DNA of 64,000 nt from Celoporthe dispersa (lineage: Eukaryota; Ascomycota; Sordariomycetes; Diaporthales; Cryphonectriaceae): the NCBI GenBank assembly GCA_016584495.1, contig WAID01000007.1, forward strand, positions 3,210,001 through 3,274,000. The letters are read 5' to 3'. Each line of letters opens with the position of its first letter. Positions within the stretch are counted from its first letter, which is position 1. The position numbers and the translations under genes were made by a program. The notes beneath the pieces are model-generated. The model did no database searches. It was given only the letters and a program-made list of their open reading frames with translations, and was not told the origin of the DNA. Shown here piece after piece: positions 43,357-53,921 of this stretch.

Positions 43357-46300
43357 CTTGACGACTTTTTTTTTTTGTTCTTTGTTGATCTGGTCTGGGT
43401 GAAATCTGCTATGAATTTGTGCGAGAGCTGCTGCGAGGTGCTCGTGAGGGTGTTTTGAAGACTGTACGTGTATGGGAGAGGGAGTCAGTCAGTGAGTGCC
43501 CGGGCAGATAATAAACATCCACAAAGTGGCGATTCAGCTCAGGAGGGTAGGCCAGAAAGGCCGAGGCAGGAATGTAGGATACTGTTATTGTCTCGAGACT
43601 TGACACGGCATAGACATGGCGCCATGCGTCACGGCTTGACACAGATTGATGATGGTACTTCATACAAGCAGGAGGGCAAGGGGGGTGAGGAGGAATGAGG
43701 AATGTGCCATGTGACACGAGGAAAAACCGTTGAGTAGACACGGGAACGTGCTGGGGTTGGCAAGCCACACTTACAGTCTCTTGAAGTATTAGACAGTTAT
43801 TAAAAAAGCGAATATTAAATCTTAGTTGAAGTTGTTGAATGAGTGACAACGAGCGACACCGAGTTTGGAGAGGGTGGTGGGTGAGGACGGAAGAGAGAGG
43901 GAGAGAAAGAGCGAGAGAAGAAGGAGGGCAGGAAGGTGGGCAGAGTACCAAGTGAGGCTTGCCTTGCCTTCAAATACTGTGGTACATGACGGTTCTACCA
44001 CGCGCCTAATTTTCCTCCCAGGACCCTTCCCGCCAGATGCGATCCTTTATTGACACATGCGACCATCAGCAAGTCATTTCCCTGATTGCTCCTGCTCCCC
44101 CGCGCCCTGCAGTAGCCAACAGGTACCGTGCACATATCTACGTAGTACAATAGTACAAACTATACAGCTAGTACTGTATAGGTAGTAACCATGGTAGCCG
44201 GAGGCCCATCAGGCAGGAACCGCCGGGGAAAAGAGAGAAAGCCCTGGAAGCCCCACGCGACTCTTTCCTGCACCAGCAGAGCATCAGTGGCCAGGAACCC
44301 CCTCGCCCCCTTGTCCCTCCACAAAGTCCCTCTCCAATGACAGGGACCAAAAATTATTAGCTTAAATTAGCCGAAATTGACCCCCAGCACGATAGGCACG
44401 CTTTATCTCTGTTGGGGATTAGCCCACACCACCCTGTGCGCAGGCCTTGGTATTACCACAGTACCTGAGCCAAGCGTCTGCGAGAGAGGATGACGAGCAG
44501 GAGCAGGAGCAGGAGCAGGAGAAGGAGGAGGAGGAAGGGTCCTGAGGCTGAATAGTAGCGAGGTACTGAGTAGGGTCTCTAGCCACTAGTTCAGATTGCT
44601 GGGGGATGTAGAGGCTGACAAGAGGATCCCAGAGGCACACAATTAGACACCTTTGCATCAAAAGGACGCCGTGCGCAGGGCCAGGGCAGTAAGGGGAACC
44701 ACCACCATCACCACCACCACCAACCATCACCAGTCAGTAGTGGCATTATTCGCGCCGTTCGGCCCCCCTTTCCCCCTTCCCCCAAACCTTGCGTGCCCCC
44801 GGCTCAACAAGGTTTTTCACTGACGAGCGCGCCTCTGCCTCCTGATTTGCCAATTCGCACTTAGGCTTTGTTGGTTAGCAGAATTCCCCTGTTAAGGTTT
44901 TCACGAGAGATCTAGGTCCGATGGTGGCTCTGACACCCTAGAGCGAACCCTCTAGTCGAGGCGGGCAAGGCGGGGAGGCTGTGCATGGCACACCTGCAGC
45001 TGAGTGAGGGTTTTTGTAGCATACAGTAGCGTGCACACAGTGAACAGTCCTCGTCGAGGAATCGCGATGACCTCAACTTGTCTCATTCAACTAGTCTGTA
45101 CCTTGGGGCAAAAACACGTCTGGAACCCGGTTCCAGGTGTGGGGAGGGGTGGCTCGCCAAAACGTCACAGTCATCCCGCCTCTCTTGTGCTCCCTGATCT
45201 TGCCTGTCACTTGTGCAGTAGGCAGGCCTCCAGCCTGGGCCGAGAAAGCCGTTGCACATCTCCGGCCTGGTCATGCACATCGCAACTTGGCTGGTGGCTG
45301 ACAGCTGCATTTACCCTGGTCTCCTATAGGGTGCTGCATTGTGTATGTGTGCGTGTGTTTGCCTGGTTCGGCTGCCGATAAGGCGTCATGCCAAAATCAG
45401 CATCTCACTTGCCGCCACATCTGCTCGTCGCATGCTGTGCTTCTCTTCTCTCGATCAAGGTCCTCGACAGGATGGATGTCTTCTGCCCGGTTTTATGCAC
45501 CGTCAGATGTCATCCTTCAAGCATACCACTCGTATGTACCTTCGAGTCTTTCACCGACAGTCCAGCAGGATTTTTGACGAGGCTCGGCACCTAGCAGTCC
45601 CAAATTTCCGGTCGATGCCACAGCGCCTACAAACCAAGGTTTGGCGACCCGCTATTTTAACCCTCTATCGAATTGACCTGTGGAGTCCAATCTCCATCCT
45701 AGCCGGCCGAGCGGCGCATCCATGACCAAGCCGACAGGCCGCCCATCCTGCAAGGCTGCGAGACGGCCGGCGCTCGTCGAGTACTAGAGTACTATGTATA
45801 CCATAGGGTGGCGTGCATTATGTATGTGGCATTCCACGTTGTGGGATCAGAAAGAGAAAAAAAATTTGCATCCTGATTTTCCTGCCTGGGGATCGAACGT
45901 CGCGATCAAAGAAGCCGTAAATAGCAAGCGTAGACTCTGGTCGAGGCGTGCACCGCCCCGTACTGTGGCAATGTTTGTTCGCCCTCTCGCGCCGCCCGCG
46001 GGGCCGTTGCCGCACATCTGGCTTGCACCGATCACGCCCTTCGAGTGGTGAACCATGAGTTGAAGCCTCGCTTGCCATCTCCCAGAAGCCTGTAGAGGGA
46101 GATGATTTGTCCATCTCGTGGTGTCGAGGCCCAGGGCACACGACTCATTCGACTCCTCGGCTCAAGGAAACCTCTTGCTTCATCAGGGCTGTGCTCGACG
46201 GAGGGGTGTCTCGGAGTTAGATCTGACCTGCACGCCTCAGATGTTGTTGTGTGTTGTCGCCTCCGTCGTGGCGCGGGCCAACCAGGGTTGGGCCGAGGAA

Positions 46301-46368
46301 CGCGTGTATTTCCCCCTTGTGTTTTCGCGCTGGGCACGAGCCTGGACAGCTAACGAGAATGTGGTTCT
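43357..46368. other. 3-kb gene-poor spacer
   Basis: Upstream of the GPI protein and downstream of the methyltransferase. A GAGCAG-type repeat lies at about 44493-44535. A tRNA-like T-arm sequence at 45888-45902 was tested and rejected. No gene supported. Confidence 0.5.
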
Positions 46369-47611
46369 TCAGGGCAGACTGCACATGACAACGCCTCGCC
46401 TGACGCCCTCGGTCTCTTCCCTCACCATGCGGACGGCAACCCCGACGGTCCGGATCTTGTCCACGAAATCATCGAGGGAGCCACCCACGCCGAAGTAGAG
46501 CCTCTTGGCAGCGACAATGGCGCTGGCCTGCCCGATCGGATAGCTGTCGCGCTCCCTATGTAGAATGCACAGCAGCGTCTCGGTGAAGGAGCTGAGCGCG
46601 AACGGCGAGTAGATCGTCTCGGCGCCGAGGACCAGAGTTTGGCCCGTGGTATCATCGCTTGGTCCTGGCGAGGAGCCGCTGTAGAGCAGATCGACGAAGT
46701 CCAGAGACCAGCCTCCTGAGACGAAGGAGAGTGTTATGTTGGACGAGGCCAGGAAGCTCGTAAAAGCGCCGACAACATGCTCGTTGATCTCAAGCTCGCC
46801 CTCGATGGAGGTGAGGGCTGCCTGCAGGCCCTCATCACGTGACTGTTGATGGAGGGCCCAGGCAAGCAGGAAGTTCGGCATCGTGACGAGTTGGAGGACA
46901 GAGGGGTTGTAGTCGGCCAACGTGAGGCACAGGGGATCCAGCTCCTTCGATCCCTCCCGTGTTTGGGCCCTCTCCGCAACAGCCCACTGGAAAAGAGCAA
47001 GTGAGGGCAGAGCCGTGCCGCACCCCAACTTTTGAAGGCACACCTCATCAGTGACGAGTTCCAATTGGACGAGTTGCGACGCCAGACGACTCGCGAGAGC
47101 TCAAGGAAGGGGGGCGGGGGAGGGGGTGCTCGGTTTCTGTCCACTCACCTCGATGACCCTGAAGGGCTTTTGGGTAAGTGACCGGGGGAAACCCTCGGCC
47201 GCCAGGACCTTGACGAGGTCGACACTGCTCTCCCAGCTCTTAAAACCTCCCTCGTAGATGCCCGTCTTGACATCGTGGCTGCCTAGCCCGGGCTCGAGCT
47301 CCTCGCTACGGTCCTCGCCATCATCCTCGGCCATCAGCTGGACCCTGACATCCCAGAGCTCGCGCCGCGGGATCCGGACCGTTTCCCTGCCGTCCAGGTC
47401 CACATCTAAGAGGCTGTATGCGATCTTGGACGGCAGAGCCGCCAGCATCTGGCTCAGGTCATGGGTGGTCGGAGGGAGCTGAGGTTTCCCCCTGCACAGG
47501 GAAGGCGCTGGCAGCTGACGGGGCGTGAGCCGGGCCTGGAGGAAGGCTGTCCTGTGGCGGGGAGGGTTCAGCTTCTATGTCGTCACCAGAAAAAGAGAAC
47601 GAGAAGGACAT
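46369..47611 (-). CDS. HPM1: Protein-histidine N-methyltransferase, HPM1/METTL18-like
   Basis: Seven-beta-strand SAM methyltransferase; yeast Hpm1 and human METTL18 methylate a histidine of ribosomal protein uL3. Minus-strand parts are 47611-47149 and 47028-46369; the 120-nt intron joins FRVIE|LGCGTALPSLALFQWA (SAM motif I). The family signature GIYEGGFKSWESSVDLVKVL is intact, followed by LTLADYNPSVLQLVTMPNF, SGGWS, LVLGAETIYSP and AAKRLYFGVGGSLDDF. The N-terminal 50 codons from the ATG at 47611 (MSFSFSFSGDDIEAE) are one frame away from HDLSQMLAALPSKIAYS. Either one base is extra in the C5 run at 47488-47492, or a 49-nt intron (GTGCAG...GCCAG) is removed; both restore frame. Expected about 357-373 aa. 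Confidence 0.85.
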
Positions 47612-49672
47612 TTTTGGGAGACGAAGAAGGCCTGGTCTGGATGAGCAGGACGTTCAAGGCCGGCCTCTTCTGTCTGGTCCATTCAGCCTCAAGAGCTTAC
47701 CCGTTTGCTGCCTATAGAAAGGGAAGAAAAGCACAGACCTTTTTTTCTCTTTTCGTTCTCCCTTCTGGTTACCTAACCAACTACCCAAGAGGGCCAAGAG
47801 GAGAACATACAGAAGGTCCCAGGCGGCTGGAGCCGGCGTATGGGGACTTTTGGGGGGCCAATGGGGGTCAGGTTAGTGAGAGCTGCGGGCCGCTGTGGTG
47901 GGCGGATCAGCCGGGGCCAGTGAGCAGTGAAGGACCTCTCGACAGGGGTTTTCCGCCTTCTATTGGCCCGCTGCAAGCAGCTGGGGGCGCTGTGCATAGT
48001 GGGTTGCATGTTGTGCTGCAAGATGCGACAGCAGATCGCGAACTCACCAACTGCATCCTCTCCACACACCACCGCCACACCACCACACTCGTAACGTCCA
48101 AAAGATGGCACTATTGACCACTACGACGGGAACCTCGCAGGCTCGCATCGACAACCTTCTCCCGCGGCTGGCAGGCCATGACAGGCGGTCAGAGGTGGTC
48201 GGATCATTTTTTCCCTTCTTTCTTTGTTCCAGCCACTGGCTTACCATGACATGATGGGCTCTTGCGGATCGAGAGGACAATAGTTAGGCTGGCCTCCCTC
48301 GTCCAGGGCTGGGCTGAGCCGGGGCCTTTTTTTTTTTTTTTTGTCTTGAGGGAGGACACAACTCTCCACCAGATGCACTCCACGACGATCAAGCTGGAAG
48401 CCAGCAGCCGAGCCTAGTGGACCCGAGCAAGCAGGCATGATGGGAAGATCCAAGCAGGTCTATCGCATCCATCCCGGCCGGCTCTCCGTCTGGCCACTGT
48501 CTTTTCATTCGCCGGTTCACCGCCCAACCGGGAAGGGCTGAGGCTTGTGATAGGACGGTATACGACCTGCCTCGGACCAACCTCATCTTCAAGGCTCAAC
48601 CACGCGGGGCAATCCCACCTCGACTTCCACCTCCCAATAGCGATTGCTTGCGCGTACGAGCCGACCGTTCGTCCGCCCCTTATGCATCGGCCATTTTAAG
48701 TGGCATCTGGCATCGCATCGAGGTAGACAGGCCTGCGGATCCTCTCGATCGAGTGCCCCTCCTCCTCCTCCTTCTCCTCCTCCTTCTGTCTTTTGTGTGT
48801 TCGAGACGCTCCTCTTCTCCTCCTTGACACACGCCCCTCGTGCAGGACTAAGGCAGCCTCGACGGATAGTCTCTTTTCCTTGCTAGTGAATCACAGGCGT
48901 CGGTCCCCCTTCTTTGGAAGAACCCAAGTGGACCTTTCCGGGTTCTATGTCTGATACGCCGTTCTGTGAAATGGATGGACCCCGTCTCGTCTCCTGGGCC
49001 GGCGCCGTCGGCCTGGCTGCGTGGCTAGCATGGACATGGCACAAGCCGTGAGATATCTCTTGCGCGCAGCTCAGCAGTATTTCACATTGCGAGAGGGGGG
49101 ATGGGTCGCGCGACTGGCCCTCACCCATGGCCACGCCTGCGTAAACCAGCCAACGGCGTTGTGGAGATTCTGCCTATACTTTTCCTCATGTTGCTTTCCG
49201 GCCCCGTACCTTGCGCAGGAAGACATCCTCTTTGATATCTTACCTTGAATCCTCCTCCTCCCTGTTGGATGACTTTTCAGGTCCACCTTGCATCGTGTGG
49301 AAGTTCATGATCGTCTGTATGTTGTCCAGAATAAGAGTGACCAGTACCTCGTGTTCTTGATAAGACGTCTCCCTCCTCCTCCTCCTCCACCTCCTCCTCC
49401 TTGCTTCCCTTTTCGTTCACCGGACCAACTACCCAATCCTCTTCTCATTGGCGGGGACTGATCTCGAGTGAACAACGCCGCATACTGCCGAGGTATTGTC
49501 ATTGATACACCCCTCCCGAGAGTCACTTGTTGGCTTTGCAAGGACGTAAAGCGCTCCCTTACCTTCCCTGCCTCGTCACTGCATAGGCATTCACACCGTG
49601 CCTTCTCTCTACTTAAAAGAGCGAGATATCCCACCGTACTAGTCTTCTTTTACTCCTTCCACTCCAACCACA
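47612..49672. other. Divergent spacer HPM1/BVMO
   Basis: 2.06 kb holding a possible small coding exon at 48105-48194, a T17 run near 48327-48343, and CT-rich trinucleotide tracts (48765-48790, 49365-49400). No other gene seen. Confidence 0.5.
48105..48283 (+). CDS. Doubtful small two-exon ORF
   Basis: An ATG at 48105 opens 30 protein-like codons (MALLTTTTGTSQARIDNLL, then PRLAGHDRRSE). A strong 3' splice site follows: 15 of the 20 bases before the CAG at 48230-48232 are T or C. Joining through the weak donor GTGGTC at 48195 gives a 38-nt intron and a 46-aa product ending PLAYHDMMGSCGSRGQ. I recognise no family, and the intron would be shorter than normal. It could instead be the 5' end of an unfinished gene or chance. 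Confidence 0.2.
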
Positions 49673-51756
49673 ATGGGCGACGCCTTTCAGCACGATCTCC
49701 TAGATCAACACCCCGACGACACAACCAGAATGGGTGCGCACACCTCACCCACAAAGGGCCGCTGCAGCCATCCAGCCTATTCTGTCGAGGAGCAGCCGCT
49801 CGGCACACCTAAGCATCTACGCATCGTCTGCATCGGCGCCGGCGTCTCCGGCATCAACCTGCTGCGCACCCTGCGGCTCAACCTCCAGCACTACGAGGCT
49901 GTGGTTTACGACAAGAACGACGACGTGGGCGGCACCTGGTTCGAGAACACCTATCCAGGCTGTAAATGCGATATCCCCAGCCACTGTTACCAGTACTCGT
50001 GGAGGCAGAAGAAGGACTGGAGCTGTTTCTTCGCGCCTAGCGGGGAGATCAAGGACTACCTGTGCCAGGCGTGCAAGGACGAAGGCCTGCAGGACTCGAT
50101 AAAGCTGTCACACCAGGTTGTCGCGGCTCGCTGGGATGAACCGTCGGGGCTTTGGAACCTTAGGATTAGGAATCTGAAGACGGGTGATCAGTTTGACGAT
50201 ACCGCCAACTTTTTAATAAATGCCTGTGGCATATTAAAGTGAGTGTTCTCTTCCCCGTCTTGGACGGGGAGGGGATCAGAGACACGGGAGTCTTGGATGC
50301 TGACTGAGGGTGTAGCAATTGGAAGTGGCCAGAGGTTGAGGGTCTTCACGACTTCCAAGGATCATTGATACATACAGCCGCCTGGCCCAAGGACTTTGAC
50401 TACCAGGGCAAGACAGTGGCTGTCATTGGGAACGGTGCCTCGGGCATTCAAGTGCTGCCTGCGATACAACCAGGTCAGCCACAAACACACACACGAAGAC
50501 CCTCATACAATGCTCAAGATTGCAGCCAAACTAATACGAGAAATTGCAGGCGCGAAGAAACTATATCATATCGTGCGCACACCGACATGGATACCCCCAC
50601 CATGGCGTCAGGCCCAGATTGCTGCTGGTCGGGGACAGATGCTGAAGGAGATCGCCGTCGACGAGAAGGAGAACTTCACGCCAGAGCAGCTCCAGAAATT
50701 CCAAGATGACGAGGAGCTCTACCGCAAGTTTGTGAAGTCCATTGAGAAGGACACCGGAAGCAACTTCGGCATGGTAAGGCTTTTCCTCTTCCTGCGTGCT
50801 GGCTGACTGCCGTCTGCCTGAGTACCTTGCCTCTAACAAGATACCTACAGTTTGTCAAGGACAGCCCCATACAGGCCTTTGCCACTGCAAAGACGAGAGA
50901 GTACATGATGTACATGCTTGGCGGCGACGAGAGACTGTGCAAGCTGCTCATCCCCACGTTTCCGATCGGTACTAGGCGTGTGACGCCCGCGCCAGGGTAC
51001 CTGGAGGCCCTGAGGAAGGACAATGTCGAGGTGGTCGGCGGCAATATCAAGAGATTCGTGACCGACGGCATCGAGATGGACTCTGGCGACGTGCTCAAGG
51101 TCGACGCCATCATCTGCGCCACGGGCTTCGACCTGTCGTTCTGCCCCCGGTTCCCTGTCGTCGGGCGCGAGGGTAATCTCCAGGACATATGGAGGAACAC
51201 CACACCCAAGGCCTACATGTCGGTTGCTGTCGAGGGGATGCCGAATTACTTCAGTGAGTCCCTACCCCGCCACATTAACTCCGCTTCGGGTGGTCCGTTA
51301 GCTGACTCTTCCACCTACCTACAGCCTTCCTCGGCCCCAACGGACCCATAGCCCACGGCTCCGTCTTCACGCTCAGCGAACACATCGCCAAGTACATAAC
51401 CCGTATCCTGAAGAAGGTCCAGGCAGAACACATCCGCTCGCTCGCGCCCACACCCCAAGCCGTCGATGACTACAACGAACACATCGCCCACTTCATGCCG
51501 CGGATGGCCTGGGCCGCGCCGGGCAGATCGTGGTTCAAGATGGGCAAGGAACAAGGCCCCGTCGTGGCGCTGCACCCAGGGAGCCGTGTGCACTTCTTCC
51601 ACATGTTGGAGACGCTCAGGGCGGAGGACTTCGAGTACGTGTGGGACGCAGAGAGGCAGAACCGGTTCGGATACCTGGGCAACGGGTTCTCGGTCAGGGG
51701 AGTTGGAGGAGGGGTGGGACTCGAGCTGGTACCTGGACGAGCCGGCCACGGTCTGA
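49673..51756 (+). CDS. Type I Baeyer-Villiger / flavin-containing monooxygenase
   Basis: FAD- and NADPH-dependent oxygenase. Exons: 49673-50238, 50316-50473, 50550-50773, 50851-51253 and 51325-51756, all introns 71-77 nt. Motifs: FAD Rossmann IGAGVSGINLL, GGTWFENTYPGCKCDIPSHCYQ, the type I BVMO fingerprint FQGSLIHTAAWP (FxGxxxHxxxWP), NADPH Rossmann VIGNGASGIQVLP, and ATGFD near residue 440. The last exon as written shifts out of the conserved ending: GYLGNGFSVR is followed by GVGGG, whereas one G fewer in the G4 run at 51697-51700 gives ELEEGWDSSWYLDEPATV and the stop at 51756. Otherwise it would end at 51773. Expected about 594 aa. No adjacent biosynthetic cluster genes, so the substrate is unknown. 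Confidence 0.92.
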
Positions 51757-52176
51757 GAGACGAGCGGTGGTGAACTGATTCTTGTCAGTGCATGTCATGC
51801 TTTGGGTTTTTATTTTATGGCGTTGGTGGTAACTGGCCGGTTCTTGTCAAGCTGCCGGCCGCATGAATCATGAATCAGAAAGAATAATACGGAGAGGACA
51901 GAGTGGCACCGCCTGTCCTTTTTTGGGGGGGGGGGGGTTGAGAGGGGCAGTAGGCTTGTGAACGACAGAACAAGCTGCTTGAGGTTAACTTCATACATGA
52001 GAATAAATTATTGCTGAGCATCTATCTGGCTTGCCGAATGAGAAGGTGGTTAGGAGGTGGTAAGGGTCCGAAGAAGGGCACAGTGGACCACTGTAGTCTT
52101 AGGGCTTGCGTGCTTGGTCTATACTGGCCTGCCTGTGATGGATGTGCGTTCTGCTGCTTTCGTTGGCTGCAAGGCG
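51757..52176. other. Convergent spacer BVMO/SDHAF3
   Basis: 420 bp, including a G12 run near 51926-51937. No gene. Confidence 0.5.
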
Positions 52177-52853
52177 TCACGATACCGAGCCCTGCGGGTC
52201 ACCACCCCCTCCCGCTGCTTTTTTTATCGCCTGCATCAGCTCGTACAGCTGCCCTATCTGCTGGTCTACCACGGAGCATCAGCACAACCTCTCATTCTTT
52301 ACCTCACCACTACAAACATGTACCGTCACGGTCGTGATGGTCTATGGGGGATCAAAGGCTAGGGCGGACATACCACTCATCTTCTCGATCTTCCCGGGAT
52401 CCAGCCTGTCGCCCACCCACGCGTCTCCCTCGATCTTCTGCGCATACAGCTGCCACTCTGTCAAGAACCCAATCTAGATTTGATGGCACTCCCCCCAAGA
52501 GATGATCAGCCTCAACGTCTTCCTAATTCCCTTTCTCTATTCTCTGTGAACCCCCGCCCGCCACCCCCTTCTTCAATTTCCACAATGCGACACATCAGAT
52601 GAGAGAAGAGAGATTTCCAACGTACCATATGGGCTGGGTTGTCCACCTCCCTGTGAGCCCTGAACTCGGCCTTGACGTACTCATCGCCCAGCAACCTCAT
52701 CTGCTGCGGGAGGTGTCTCCTGTGCGCCCGCAGCAGGCGCCGGTACAGAGGTATCGGTGGCAGAAGGGCTAAGGGCTCAGGTCTTAGGCCGGCTGCGCCG
52801 ACGCGCGTGGCGGATGTTGCTGAAGCCAACAGGCGGTGGGTGGTGGCTTTCAT
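52177..52853 (-). CDS. SDHAF3: Succinate dehydrogenase assembly factor 3 (LYR protein)
   Basis: ACN9/Sdh7 family chaperone that protects and matures the Fe-S subunit Sdh2 in the mitochondrial matrix. Minus-strand exons: 52853-52626, 52473-52374 and 52265-52177; sum 417 nt, 138 aa; donors GTACGT and GTATGT. A presequence (MKATTHRLLASATSATRVG) precedes the LYR motif LYRRLLRAHRRHLPQQMRLL. The conserved core is GDEYVKAEFRAHREVDNPAHM, then GFLTEWQLYAQKI, RLDPGKIEKMS and DQQIGQLYELMQAI, the last reached only by splicing the second intron. Without that splice the protein would end 12 codons later. A small Gly-rich tail ends the protein. Confidence 0.93.
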
Positions 52854-53921
52854 GGTGTGTCTCTGAGACCCGTGTGATGGGGACAGGACAAAGAAGAGTA
52901 GGTGAACAGCAAGGGGGAAAGTGAGGATAGTCCCAGACAGCCGAGGGCGGTGAACACGTCTAGACCCTCGTGGCGTTTTTGAGGTGTGAAAGGATAGGGA
53001 ATTGAGGGTGTTGATATGTGAGACTCTTGGGGGTCGGGATGGTGAGAGGGAGGAGAGGACTTCTTGGCGGTGGTGGAGTGAAGCCCTCGTACAGTTTCGA
53101 GACAGTGCGCAGACGTGGGTTTTACACGTCAGCGCAAAAGAGCCTAGCACACACAGCGTCGGCAGGTGCGCCGTTCTGCCTGGAGCTCCAGCCTGTCGGT
53201 CCGTGCCGACAAGGCCACGCCGCTCTTGCTCTCATTCAAGTCTCTCTACCTTAACGTGCATATTTACAACGAATAACAAATTTAATCTCTCTTCCCAGAC
53301 AGGTACCTTCACGATCAGGACAGCTGTCGCTGCTACTTAGTCGATCTATGACAAATGTTGTCGATCAGTCTCTCGCCATGCAAACAGTCTCTCAGATCGG
53401 TGAGGACAAGCACAGCCGGAGGAGGCCATGGACAACAGCATCGAGCCTTGATCAGAAGTGCCGGCATCAGACACAGGGCAAGCTCGTCAGTCGCATACGG
53501 AAACCTGCAGCCGGCTGCGTTGGCCTGATGTTTGCTTGAAAGAACCCTCTGTCTTGGTGAGGGGGGCTGTGCCCTCCCGACCCGTACGCCGAGAAATCAG
53601 GTTGGTTCCCTCATGAGGAGACGAAAGAGATGCACTTTAATGCGGTTGGATACCTGTCTCGGCCCGAGAGAAAGCACATGCACCGCAAAGGTGGGTGCTG
53701 TGAACTGGGGTGTCGTGCAAGGGTCGATCGTCCCGATGGGTCCTCTGCAGCGCCTCCTGCATAAAGCGCCCTGCATGGCCGCCCCCGACGTGACCTGTCT
53801 GGAGGATGCAGCAAGCGCCCTGGTCTCTCAAGCTTGGTCTCTTCGGCTTCTTGCTGTCATACACGAGACTCTGTATCTATTGCTTTTGCTTACGTTGCGG
53901 GTGGTCGTGCTGTCTTCCACG
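52854..53921. other. Divergent spacer SDHAF3/NLR 1, contains duplicated promoter blocks
   Basis: Blocks at 53355-53428, 53628-53693 and 53736-53785 recur upstream of the second NLR at 58469-58540, 58680-58735 and 58788-58835, in the same order and about 5.05-5.11 kb apart. No other gene seen. Confidence 0.6.
53355..53921 (+). repeat. Upstream part of tandem duplication unit, copy 1
   Basis: Direct sequence comparison shows shared words such as GAGGACAAGCACAGC, AAAGAGATGCAC and ATGGGTCCTCTGCA in the same order as at 58469-58937. With the coding parts they define a tandem duplication unit of about 5.05 kb including the promoter. Confidence 0.75.

Noticed and set aside
45885..45975. Possible tRNA on the minus strand (GTTCGATCCCC-like box B)
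   Set aside because: The five bases on either side of the T-loop do not pair, and no matching anticodon or D-arm can be folded.
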